Below, in pieces: positions 1-11,100 of a stretch of 64,000 nucleotides of DNA (within the stretch, counting starts at the first letter, position 1; every line of letters starts with the position of its first letter). A program made the translations under genes and the position numbers. Source of the stretch: Prochlorococcus sp. AG-402-B05 (lineage in GTDB: Bacteria > Cyanobacteriota > Cyanobacteriia > PCC-6307 > Cyanobiaceae); NCBI GenBank assembly GCA_003279635.1, contig QCHK01000002.1, forward strand, positions 1 through 64,000. Reading direction: 5' to 3'. The notes beneath the pieces were generated by a model. That model did not search any database, was not told the origin of the DNA, and saw only the letters and a program-made list of their open reading frames with translations.

Positions 1-2701
1 TAATGCAAATCTAACTAATGCAGATTTAAGTAATGCAGATTTAAGTGGTTTATCTTCTAGTGGAGTTAGTGGTAATCCTAGTAGTTTGCCAAATGATTGG
101 CATTTTGCATACTTAGGTAATGAAAATTATCCAACTGTTAGTTCATTAGTTGGTCCGGAAGCAAATCTTAGTGGTGTAAATCTTAGTGGGTTAAACCTCA
201 CAGGTGTAAACTTAACTGCTGCAGATCTAACTGCTGCAGATTTAACGAATACGAATTTAACCGGAGCAAACCTAAACAATACAACTAAAAATGAATCTAC
301 AATATTTCGTGAATATTCAACGAATGGAATCACAGCTAGCACAGCGATAGGTGACACGGTATCTGTATCGTGGAATAATGAAACTTATGACGGTGATGGC
401 TATAATACTAATTATGTTCCAACCTATCAATGGCAATCATCATCTGATGATGGATTAAATTGGACTGATATTTCAGGAGCAGATTCAGCATCATATATAG
501 TTGAAGCATCCAATGGTGGTAATGACATTCGTGCACATATTGAATATGTCGATGGAGAAGGTTTTGATAATGATGTCTATTCTGAGTCGTTTAATGCTAG
601 AGCACAGATCATTGGACCATCAGGTGCTGCTGGAGATCTAACAAGCACAATCACAATCGATGAAAATATTAAAACGATTACCAATTTTGATGCCAATGAA
701 GATGTGACATGGCGGCTAACAGCTTCAGGTGATGGAGATTTATTTGAGATTGATGAAAATAGTGGTGTCTTATCTTTTATTGAAGCAGCTGACTATGAAG
801 ACTCACAGGCTGTAGATGGTGGCCAGATCTATAGAGTTACTGTTGAAGCTGTTGATGATAATGGTGGTGTAACAACTCAGGCATTAACTGTAACCGTAGA
901 AGATGTTTGGGACACAGCACTAAATTATTACTACAAAATTACTGATCAATTTGGTAATGAAGTAACTGAATTAGCTGGTTTGTCATCCGATGGTATGACA
1001 AAAAATTGGGCTCGAACAGGTAATAATACTAAAAAATATAGTGATACTAACTATAACTTAGAATTCTTTGCCAAAACAACGATATTTGAAGAAACGGAAG
1101 CTCAGACAGCTTATAATGTTGCCTTAGACGACTATCAAAATGCAGTTTCAAATGGTGATCCAAATGTTAATGAAATAAAAGGCACCTTAGATACAGCCAA
1201 AGTGACATTGGAAGCAGAACAAGCTTTAGGAATTGCAGTACAATCATTAACTACATTTGAATTCGACCTTGATTTAGATAATTTCTTTAATTTCGAGGAG
1301 ACAAGTGATGTTACTTTTAGTTCAGACTTGGAGGTCTCAAAACATAGCGATGCTGTCGTTGGTGGTAATACGTTATCAGTAGCTGGCGTATTCTTAGATA
1401 ATGTTTTAGATGATCATGGTAATTTACTGAATGAAGAATCCACTGATATTGGTTTGGAAGGAAATTATCAGTCTTTATTTACTATCAATGATTTGACCTT
1501 AGACTCTCAATATTCCGGTGATTCCGGTAATGAGAGTTTTGATCTTGGTGTCTCATCACATTTAGCTTCAACCGTATTTACAGATGATAGTGATGCTGAT
1601 GTTGGTAATAATGACTATACAAGTATAGACATTAAGAATGGATTGGAGCTAAAGCTCGATCAAGATACAGCAATTCTATATGACTCAAAACCAGGAGGAA
1701 AATTAAGCACGATTGATGCAGAAGTAAAATTAGTTGAAGTGGCTACAATGTTTGGTACTCAATTAGATATTGGTTCCAATGCTTTTGCTCCGATGGTACG
1801 TTGGGGAGATACAGTAGTAGCTAAATCTTATTTTGCAAATTTAGGTACAGCTGGTTTTGATATAGAAGACTTGACACTTAATCATGGATCTGATGTTACC
1901 TTTAAGACAGATTGGAACAGTGCTACAGACGATCAAAAGGCTGCACATAGATCAAAAAATAATTACCAAACTATTTGGAACCCCGAAGCAAATATAGATA
2001 TTGATTTAGGGACTACTACCACTAGAGGTGCCGGAGGTTTAGGAGATGATTTAGATGAATTAGTTTTCGCTGGTTATAAATATTCTGATGAAGGATTGGA
2101 TTATTCAAATATGCAAGGTGAAGAAATGTTCTCGATAGAATACACATTTAAATTTGAATCTGATCAATCAACTTCTAAGGGTGATATTTCTTCAGCTAAT
2201 TTTGATATTTTTTCTTTAAGTTATAATGGAACAGAAGGAACGGATCTAATTACTAACAGTAGTGATCGAATACAAAAAACCCTTGTAACATTTGGTGGGG
2301 ATGTTAGTTATGACGGTAATGTTTCGATGATTGATATTGCATATTTAAACTATGGTGCAGTTTTGCAAGAAAATGGAAATTACACAAGTCAAGTTGATCC
2401 AGATGGTAATGGAGTTATAGATATATCTGATTTACAAATATTATCTTCAGATTGGGGTAAAACATTATACGACGATACTTCTTTAATGGATAAAATTTCT
2501 GCTGACTATTTTGAAATGCAAGAGCTAAAGTTGGAAACAACTGAATTAGAAGATTTTCAAACTGCATTAAATGGTTCAGATTTAATAATGCAACTAGGAA
2601 CTGATGATCGCCTAGGCCTATATGATGATCATTCTTATATTAAGGAAATTGCAAATAATGACATAGATGTATTTGATTCAGCTATTAATCCATGGTCTTA
2701 A
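1..2701 (+). CDS. Large secreted surface protein with pentapeptide repeats, Ig-like, cadherin-like and dockerin-like modules (5'-partial)
   Basis: The reading frame is open from base 2, so the gene begins left of the window; a TTG at 86 is only an internal codon. Visible in order: pentapeptide repeats of the A(D/N)LxN type (about 2-46 and 160-280), an Ig-like segment with a YQWQSSSDDGLNWTDISGA stretch (about 330-600), a cadherin-like repeat (about 640-910), then a module shared with the next protein (about 920-2701). That module contains an amphipathic insert (about 1090-1230), cohesin-like strands around TFEFDLDLDNF, and two 12-residue calcium-type loops, DVSYDGNVSMID and DPDGNGVIDISD (about 2293-2440), spaced like a type I dockerin. 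No catalytic motif is seen. The downstream ABC/HlyD genes suggest type I secretion to the surface. The domain calls are by eye; the cohesin-like call is the weakest. Confidence 0.85.
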   Translation, partial: NANLTNADLSNADLSGLSSSGVSGNPSSLPNDWHFAYLGNENYPTVSSLVGPEANLSGVNLSGLNLTGVNLTAADLTAADLTNTNLTGANLNNTTKNESTIFREYSTNGITASTAIGDTVSVSWNNETYDGDGYNTNYVPTYQWQSSSDDGLNWTDISGADSASYIVEASNGGNDIRAHIEYVDGEGFDNDVYSESFNARAQIIGPSGAAGDLTSTITIDENIKTITNFDANEDVTWRLTASGDGDLFEIDENSGVLSFIEAADYEDSQAVDGGQIYRVTVEAVDDNGGVTTQALTVTVEDVWDTALNYYYKITDQFGNEVTELAGLSSDGMTKNWARTGNNTKKYSDTNYNLEFFAKTTIFEETEAQTAYNVALDDYQNAVSNGDPNVNEIKGTLDTAKVTLEAEQALGIAVQSLTTFEFDLDLDNFFNFEETSDVTFSSDLEVSKHSDAVVGGNTLSVAGVFLDNVLDDHGNLLNEESTDIGLEGNYQSLFTINDLTLDSQYSGDSGNESFDLGVSSHLASTVFTDDSDADVGNNDYTSIDIKNGLELKLDQDTAILYDSKPGGKLSTIDAEVKLVEVATMFGTQLDIGSNAFAPMVRWGDTVVAKSYFANLGTAGFDIEDLTLNHGSDVTFKTDWNSATDDQKAAHRSKNNYQTIWNPEANIDIDLGTTTTRGAGGLGDDLDELVFAGYKYSDEGLDYSNMQGEEMFSIEYTFKFESDQSTSKGDISSANFDIFSLSYNGTEGTDLITNSSDRIQKTLVTFGGDVSYDGNVSMIDIAYLNYGAVLQENGNYTSQVDPDGNGVIDISDLQILSSDWGKTLYDDTSLMDKISADYFEMQELKLETTELEDFQTALNGSDLIMQLGTDDRLGLYDDHSYIKEIANNDIDVFDSAINPWS

Positions 2702-3138
2702 ATTCTTAAATATACTAAATTATTTTTCTTTAATTATTTATCAATTTATCAATATTTTATGAAAAAAATGCAACCGTATCAAAATCACATTACGCATTAA
2801 TGCTCATTTTATTGAAGATAATATGAGTTAACCGACAAGTTAAAAAGTAAAAAATCAGATTCATATTTTTATACCAAAAAACATTTCCTTTTTTTTTTTA
2901 GATTTTACAATTTTTTATATAAATGATTTTTAATACTTTTAATACTATTTTATTGTAACTTTCTGAACCTTTTTCTTTGTAATCTCTTCCTGCTCAGTAG
3001 ATTGGTCTTTTTTTTCTTTGTCTATATTCCTTGCTTTGAAAAAAAACTATTTAATTTTAAAATTGCGTGAATGACAGATCCCTATCTAGCTGTTATATTA
3101 TTTGTATATTCTATTTTGAGAATTCAAGAGGTATCTAA
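2702..3138. other. 437-bp AT-rich spacer between two secreted-protein genes
   Basis: I see no convincing gene here. It holds a short GCATTAATGC palindrome (2794-2803), an 11-T run (2889-2899) with no convincing hairpin before it, and a strong sigma-70-type promoter candidate near its right end. The length is unusual for this compact genome and suggests that the downstream genes are transcribed separately from the partial gene at the left edge. Confidence 0.6.
3071..3099 (+). promoter_or_regulatory. Sigma-70-type promoter candidate for the secreted-protein and secretion genes
   Basis: A -35-like ATGACA (3071-3076) lies 17 bp upstream of a -10-like TATATT (3094-3099), with an extended -10 TG at 3091-3092. 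Each hexamer matches the consensus at five of six positions with ideal spacing. A Shine-Dalgarno-like AAGAGG (3126-3131) sits 7 bases before the ATG at 3139, giving a leader of about 33 bases if transcription starts near 3106. Confidence 0.6.
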
Positions 3139-5091
3139 ATGGCTTTCACCTATTATTTCAGCAATGTCCGAGACTCAGACGGTAATTTAGTTGAAGATTT
3201 TGCTGATATAAGCTTTTTATCAGGTGCCAGCGATAACCACAGTCTTATTGATGAGGCTTTTAAAGAGTCATATACGTTAGATGTCTTTGTTAAAACAGAT
3301 TCTGCGGCTCAATCTCTAGAAACCTATGAGTTTGATATTGACTTCGGAATCTTCGATGTCGCATCGAACGTTTCTGCTGCCGACAAAGAATCCTATGCTA
3401 ATGCTCTAACTTCTGCTCAAGCTGCTTTAGCAGACCTTGGTGTTGATGCTTCAGATGCAGAAATTGCAGCTGCACAAGCTGCTGTTGATGCTGCAAATGT
3501 TAATAAGATTGCTGCGTATAGAGAGGCATCAGTATCAAATTTCTGGAATGATCAAGTTGCTACAGGACAATATAATGACGGAAGTAAGCTAACAGTAACT
3601 GGTGCAATGCTAGATGGCGTTGCTACCAATACCGGTACACAAGTTTCAAGTGTAGCGACTAAATTATTTACAGTAACTGATCTAACTTTAAACGCCAATG
3701 ATCTTTATGCCATTCAATCTGATACTCAGAATTATTCGTTAGGTACCTCAGTTAAAGTTAATCTTGAACAAACAACTGTTAGAAACCTAAATCAAGATTC
3801 AGATAGTTCTAGCTTAATTAAATACGCTACTTCTGGAGATACTTCTAATGACATAGAATTTAATACCCTTGATACACTTTCTCAATCAGCTGCAGATGCT
3901 GCCGTAACTGCTGCTGCTGCTAACGTAAGTGATGCTGCTGATGTCGTAACTGCTGCTCAGGCCGTTATTGATGGTGGTGATGATAGTGCAACTGCTGCTG
4001 CTGCTCTAGCTACTGCAGAAACATCTCTAGCTACTGCAGTAGCAGCTCAAGAATCTGCTATCAAAGATGCTAACAATGCTAACGTAACTGCTTATACTGG
4101 TGGAGGCTTTGACGGTGTAACAGCAGATGTGAATCTAAGAGAACTAGCTACTGTCTTAGGTACTCAAAGAGAAACAGGTTCTAATGAATTTAGTAATTTA
4201 ATTCGCTTTGGTGACACAGTTGATGCTGTTAGCTACTTCACTAACGTAGGTAATACATCATTCTTGGCTACTGACATTTCAATTTCTACTGACGATCCTT
4301 CTATTGCTTCTATCTCTAATACAGGTGATGCAGGTGCAACAACTGTTCATACCTTTGATGATTCAGAGTTAGTGCATGGTGGTTGGACTACGGTTGAGTT
4401 TGCTGAAGAAGCTCCTGTTAGTACTCAAGTAATAGATTATTCAAATGTTGCTGGTGCAGCAGGTGAATCTGAATTTGCAATTTCATACAAAGTTACAGTT
4501 GGACAAAGTGAAGATCAGGCTGCAACTGTTGAGGGAACGTCTTTAAATGCATCTGTTTCTGATCTATTTGATCTTTCTTCTAGCCAAAACGCTTATAACT
4601 TTACCTATTCAAATGCTAAAACTAATACAACAAATAACGTAATTACATATCAAGGTGATCTCAATTATGACGGTAAAGTATCGATGCAAGACATTGCATA
4701 TCTAAATGCTGGAGCTGCTGCAGGAAACAATGCAAGTGATGTAGATGCTGATCATAGTGGTACAATTGATATCAATGATCTTGCCATTATTGACACAGAT
4801 TGGGAACAAAGCATTCACGATACTGATGGAACGCAATTCTCTAATGGTACTTCTCAATTAGACGATTTCCAGTACAACAATGATGTTGATGCTACTTATA
4901 GTGCAAGTAATGGAGGAAATGACTGGACAACACTTAATTTAGGTACTTTAGCTGGAAGTTTAAATGTTGAACTTGATTTAGGATCTGATTCCATAACAAC
5001 AACAACAAATGGATTCTCTAACTCTGACTTCGATATTGCAGCTGGTATGGATTTGGTAAGCACTATTTTAGATACAGGTAACATAAGCTAA
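3139..5091 (+). CDS. Secreted protein with alanine-rich inserts and dockerin-like calcium module
   Basis: A 650-residue protein without a Sec signal peptide. It matches the C-terminal module of the preceding protein: both begin the module with a YY(F/K)-type strand, share cohesin-like strands (ETYEFDIDF, residues 61-69) and share a segment of the form GTQ..(T/I)GSN.F....R.GDTV.A.SYF.N (residues about 341-370). Residues 507-552 hold paired 12-residue loops, DLNYDGKVSMQD and DADHSGTIDIND, matching the dockerin/EF-hand pattern D-x-(N/D)-x-(D/S)-G-x-(V/I)-x3-D. Two alanine-rich helical inserts (about 76-131 and 248-316) interrupt the module and look recently expanded, with GCT-rich codon runs. 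A good ribosome-binding site supports the start. The likely role is a type I-secreted structural or adhesive surface protein; the function is inferred from composition and neighbours. Confidence 0.85.
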   Translation: MAFTYYFSNVRDSDGNLVEDFADISFLSGASDNHSLIDEAFKESYTLDVFVKTDSAAQSLETYEFDIDFGIFDVASNVSAADKESYANALTSAQAALADLGVDASDAEIAAAQAAVDAANVNKIAAYREASVSNFWNDQVATGQYNDGSKLTVTGAMLDGVATNTGTQVSSVATKLFTVTDLTLNANDLYAIQSDTQNYSLGTSVKVNLEQTTVRNLNQDSDSSSLIKYATSGDTSNDIEFNTLDTLSQSAADAAVTAAAANVSDAADVVTAAQAVIDGGDDSATAAAALATAETSLATAVAAQESAIKDANNANVTAYTGGGFDGVTADVNLRELATVLGTQRETGSNEFSNLIRFGDTVDAVSYFTNVGNTSFLATDISISTDDPSIASISNTGDAGATTVHTFDDSELVHGGWTTVEFAEEAPVSTQVIDYSNVAGAAGESEFAISYKVTVGQSEDQAATVEGTSLNASVSDLFDLSSSQNAYNFTYSNAKTNTTNNVITYQGDLNYDGKVSMQDIAYLNAGAAAGNNASDVDADHSGTIDINDLAIIDTDWEQSIHDTDGTQFSNGTSQLDDFQYNNDVDATYSASNGGNDWTTLNLGTLAGSLNVELDLGSDSITTTTNGFSNSDFDIAAGMDLVSTILDTGNIS

Positions 5092-5103
5092 TTTTTGTAT
5101 TTC

Positions 5104-5126
5104 TGATCATATAAAATGTATGATCA
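5104..5126 (+). promoter_or_regulatory. Hairpin enclosing the start codon of the giant gene
   Basis: TGATCATA (5104-5111) and TATGATCA (5119-5126) form a perfect 8-bp inverted repeat. The 7-base loop TAAAATG ends with the ATG at 5116-5118. No Shine-Dalgarno sequence is visible in the 24-base spacer from the preceding stop. Exposing the AUG in a loop could set translation of this very long message relative to its upstream partner. The stem is mostly A-T, so its stability is uncertain. Confidence 0.45.
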
Positions 5127-8100
5127 TGATATTCATTCTGAAAAGTTTTTATCTATATTAGAAGAATATTCTGATTTAGATACAAATAACATTAATCCTG
5201 ATTTAGAAATCTTACCAGATTTTCTAAATCAGGATTTTAATTTATCTATTAATACTAATTCTGATAATCGTTTTTTTTCAATTAGTGATAAGAACGGTGT
5301 AAAAAGTGAGTCATCATTAAATGAATTAGACAACAAGCTTATATCTATATCTAAGGATAATAAATATATCTATACCAATAATTTAGATGTTCATTGGGAT
5401 GATCAATCTATTTTCAAAGGTATGTCTGGTAATGATATTTTTTATTCAAATAATTTTTCTAATAATAATCATTCAAGTCCTTATGATATATATTTGGCTT
5501 CATTAGGCGATGACAATTATATTGGCTCCGATAATAATTATCAACTTATTGATTATTCGTTTGTAGCTGATAATTATTCTGGTGGGTTCCAATTATCTAA
5601 TGATTTAGATTTACTCTCTTTAGATGTTTCTTATTCTCCTTTATTTATAGATCAAATTACTTCAGATAATATTTTAGTTTATAAAAATTCTTCAATTAAA
5701 TCTGACAACATTGATTTGTTGGAAAATATTGAGTTTGTTAATCTTGGTCATTTTGATGATCAGCTTATTACTGGTAATAAACCCTTTAGGTCCAACATTG
5801 ATTTTGGTAAGGGCGATGATCAAGTAATTGTTAATAGTGAATATATTCCAACTGATTTTAATCATTTTCTTAATCTTGAGAAGGTTATATGGAATCAGAC
5901 CAACTTGAATGGTGAATCACTTTTAGATGAGAGTGCTAATCTTATTTCTCATGAATTTGATGTAAATCAAATTTATGAGGATGAGATTTCAACTATAGCT
6001 ATTGGTAACTATCTTGATCAATTAGGATCAGATTCGACTCCTGAATACGTTTTTAGGACTTTTGATCAAAATTTAACTTCAAATAATCTTTCTTCTTGGC
6101 TATCTATTAATGAAATTGATGCTAATCCATATAACATTAATTTAAAAGAGGTCATTGTTGATTATGAATTTGTAGATGATATCGATAATAATGTTACTTG
6201 GTTAGAAATTAATGCATACGATTTCAGAACAAATGGATCAGGATTAATTGGACTAGAAGTTGATGTTGATTGGGATCCTTCATTACTTTCTTTGGAGCCG
6301 AGCTTACATAATTCAAAGAATGTTTTCGGAAATAATTTTCCTTTTTTCCAAAATGTAGGAGTTTTGGATACTGAGTTAAATGAAATTACTAATCAACCAG
6401 AGCGATCATTTTTACAAGGGATTGTTGCAGGCTCATTGCCTGCTGCTGGTCGTGGACAAGCATTGGGTGATATGAGCGATAATTCCGGTTCTGCTTTGAC
6501 TAATTGGGCAAGAATTCCTTTTAAATATACTTCAGATCATTCAAGTATTGATGTTAATTTAAATATTATTCTATCTCCAGCTCGTCAAGGTCAGCATGTT
6601 AAACCCGATGAAATTATCATCCTCCCTAAGAATAAGCCTAAAGTTAATGTTTTAGAAGTTAGACCATCATATTTAGAGATAGGTTCTCACCTAATAGTTA
6701 TAGATAATAATGTTGATTCTTTTAATCATATATTAAATGTTAAACCTGTTAATGATCCACCTATAGCATTATCTGAAGATGATCTGCCATCTAATTTCTT
6801 TAATTCTGTTATTTATCAGGATTCTAATTATTCTTTAGATCTTGATCAAATTTTTTATGATGAGGATGATAATGTTTTGAAGTATGAGTTGATTTCTGAC
6901 ACACCCTGGTTATCTATTGATGATAATAATTTGTTATTTGGTACTCCTTTAAATAAGGATGTTGGTTTTCATAACGTAAGTGTTAAAGCTATAGATAGTA
7001 ATAATTATGATGCTATTAGTACTTTTGAGTTGGAAGTTATTAATATTAACGATGCTCCTGAGGCATTATTAGATATAAGAACTACTAATTTATCTCAGGG
7101 AGATAGTTTTACTATCTCTTTAGAAGATAATACTTTCTATGATAAGGATTTCAGTGTAAATTCTTCAGAAAAATTCTTATATAGCATTGAAAATAGTCCT
7201 GATTGGATATTACTAGATCCCCTAACGGGTAGACTTTCTGGTGTCCCTTTAAATAAGGATGTTGGACAATCTATTATTAATTTACGAGCTACTGATTTAG
7301 CTGGTGAATTTGCAGAAATACCTGTAACATTCAACGTAAGTAATATTAACGACTCTCCTCAAAGAACAGCTAATATACCTTCATTTGATAATCCTATTCG
7401 AATAAATGTAGATGAATATAGGGAGATTAATTTTTCTGAGTGGTTCTCTGATATTGATTTATTAGTTGATCAAAATGAAGATCTTACTTTTCAATTGTTC
7501 GTCGAGGACAATTCTGCAGAATTTATAACTATAGATCAATTTAAATTTAATAATCCAGAATCAAATTGGATTGATTTTGATGATACTAATGAGTTGATAA
7601 GTTTTAATCCAACTTCGAATCTTATCGGGACTCAATATATAAAGGTATCTGCCATTGATTCTTCTGATTCGATGGCTTCAGCTTTAATTCCAATTCAAGT
7701 TAATTATATAAATAATAGTCCTCAAATTAATACTATTAGCTTCTCTCAATTTAGCTCTGAAATTAGTATTAATGGTGTTAATAGTTTTAATTTTAAGCAA
7801 GATCTTGCTGAATCTTCCAGTTCGAATCTATCTTCTGGTATTGAAATCAATTTAACTGAACAATCAGATTTCAGTATTGAAATACCATTTTCTGTCGTTA
7901 ATGATGTTGATTTAGGTATTGATCCTAATGAAGCGCTAACGTATCAATTTTCTCCTTTAAGAAACTCTAATGGAGAGCATGTTGATACTGAATTATTACC
8001 AATATTTTTAGATTCTGATAATTTAAGAATTCATGGTAATACTTCTGATTTAGGTCTTAATGAATCTGGAGGTTTGAGTGAATGGAATACTACATTGAAA

Positions 8101-11100
8101 GTTACTGATAATTCAGGTGATTTTGTTGAGTTAGATATCATTCTTTTTCTGCAAAGAACTAATAAATCATTGTCAGTTGAGTTAGTTGAAGAACAGTTAA
8201 TAAGGGAAGAGGGAAGTAGTTTTAATTTAAGTGAATTTATTAATATAGAGAAACCCGACATAGATGGACAAATAATATTTCTATCAATAGAACAAAAAAT
8301 TGAGGATAATGAGATTTTTAACCTACTAAGTTCTAATTTTTCTCCAATAGTAACTCAAATTGCAGATAAAAAGAAATGGGAAATATCCGGATCATATGAA
8401 GATATATTAGCTTTTTTAACTGATTCTAATTTGTCAAATCAAGGTAACTCTTTTTATATTGGAGAAACTATTTTTACAGTAAATTTAAGGACTGAATTAG
8501 GCCTAACAGGTTTATCATCTGAAACTGTATCTAAGGATTTTTCTTTTATATCAACCCCTATCCCCAGTGTTCCAGTTTGGGATGCTGAATCTAATTTTGT
8601 AGCTAATAATGACCCACTCTTATTTACACCAATTGGTTCTTTGCTAAAGGCACAAAGTTCTGACCCAAGAGAGTATTTAACATACAATATTAAATTACCA
8701 AATGATAGAGTTGATCTTTTACTAACAGATAATAATGGAGATTCTATAGGTCAAAGGCAAGGCGACTATTATGTGTTATCTGAATCCGAATGGGAATCTG
8801 TTTTACTTAGAAGTGTCGATGGAAACATAAATGAAGCTGAAATTGAGATTTATTCAACTTCTTATGAACCAGGTACTCCGTTATTCCAATCTTCAATCAC
8901 AAGATCTTTGATTATTAAGGCTTCACCCTTTATTAATGGAGAGCCTGATATTGGAACGATTGCTCCTTTTGTTGCACAAAGGGCTGGTGAGCCTATGGAA
9001 ATTAATGTAAATATAATTTCTCCTCAATATACAAGAAATACCATTCTTGAGATTGAATTGCCTTTAGGAACCGAGTTGGACATTAAGAATAGAGATGATG
9101 CACAATTATTTTTAATTTCTGAGGAAAATGGTTTTTCAAAATATAGAACTAATTTTAAAAATAATGATACTAATTACATTGATAATTTTGTCTTTGTTAT
9201 GTCTAGTGAGGAGGAATTTAAAGGAGAATTTGTTACTAAAATTACAGCATATAATACTTTTTTAGAAGATTATGATTCTTTTACCTCTATCAGTAAAATT
9301 GATGGGGATATAAAAAATAATTTTACTTCTGCATCTGATCAAGTCGAGGAAAGTTGGGAGGTAGTGCAGGTTGCCAAGCAACCTGAGTTTCCAGAAAATG
9401 ATAACCTGAATTTATTAAACTTTGAAAATAATTCCGGTTTACTTCATCTACCTTTTAGAAGGGGAGAGAATAATAATGGTAACAGGAATCCTTCAGAAGC
9501 TTTAACATTTTCAATTTCTAATATCCCTTCTGGGTATGCCTTAGCCACCTTGCAGGATGGAATATATAAAACAGTTGGAGCTACAGATAAATTTGGAACC
9601 ATAACACTTTTCTCTTTGCCTTCTTTATCTGAAGATACTGAAATTGCTAGCATTGATAATTTTATTCCATTATTAGATGGAAATTTGTTTTTACTGCCTC
9701 TTAGTGAATCAGTACCTTCCCTTTCTAGTTTTAATCAATTATTTTTATCTCTAGGGGCCTCTATTTCTGGTCAACCTGGTGGTGATTCTCGTTCTTTAAT
9801 TGCCACAACAACTCTTCAATTAGATGGCTCTTTAGAGAAATTACCTTTAGTGGGAAGTTTTAATACAGTTGTTGACCCTTTAATTATAGATTTTAATAGA
9901 GATGGAAAAATCGAATTGTCATCTGTATCAAATTCAAATAATAGCTTTGAATTTGAAATGATACCTGGTTCAGGCCCACTGTATACTTCGTGGCTTTCTG
10001 AGAATTCAAATTCAAATGGTAATTTAGATTCTGCATTTGTTATTTTAAATGATGATTCTAATGATTCAAATAATGGTGACATTGTAATTGAATCAATTAC
10101 TGAAATATTTTCAGAATATTTTCAATCAGAGAATGGATCTAGAACTTTTAATTCAGGTATTTCAGCTTTTAAAAGTTTAGATTCAAATAATGATGGAAAT
10201 TTAAATAGTAGTGATACCTATTGGAATGAAATATCTTTATGGTTTGATAATGGAGACGGTATAGTATCTAATGATGAAATAAGAAATTTCTCTGATTATG
10301 TTTCAAATGTAGATTTTAATAATGTCGAAACTATTGCTAATCAACCTGAATGGTCTAACAATAATTCTATTTTGAGAAAACTCACAATAGAAGGTGTTGG
10401 AGAAGAAGATTTTTATGATATTTACGATATTGGTTTGAATGTTTTAACTTCTACAGGTGATACTATACAACTTGATTTAAAAGATAGTAATGATAAAAAT
10501 ATAATTGAGATTGATGAAAATGGAGATTTTGGAATATTAAATTTAGAATCGCAAAATAGTGACACTTGGCTAGAAAATGGATTAGATTCACTTACTCTTG
10601 TTAGATTAATTGGCTTACCTGATCAAATAAAACCTTCTATAGGTGTTAAAGATTCACGGAATGATTGGTTATTTACATGGGCAGATTACCATCAGAATGG
10701 AGATAAGATTGAATTAATTACTGATGCTTTTTGGAGTGGAGATGTAAATATTAGTGCGATGCTAAGTCAATTACAACCTGATGGAAGTTTAAATAGTTCT
10801 TCTATTAAATCAATAGCTGTTAATGTTAAGCCTATAGCTAATAAACCATATATTGTTACTAGTGATATTTCATTGAAAGAAGATGAAATGGTAGTTCTTT
10901 CTGATTTGATATCAGATATATATTTATTGGATAGAGATGGATCTGAGGAATTATCTGTTGAGATATCATCTTTACCAAATGGTTTTCAAATATTAAAAGA
11001 AGAAAATAATTTGAAGAGACCGATTTTACCTATAGATGATATTTATTCATTTAATTTAGATGAATTAAATAAATTATTTATAACTCCTACTAAAGATATT

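Noticed and set aside
86-2701. TTG at 86 as the start of the first gene
   Set aside because: The same frame is open to base 2 and contains more pentapeptide repeats (NANLTNADLSNADLS), so the gene begins outside the window.
2889-2899. 11-T run as a terminator
   Set aside because: No stable G-C hairpin precedes it; in such AT-rich DNA the run alone is weak evidence.
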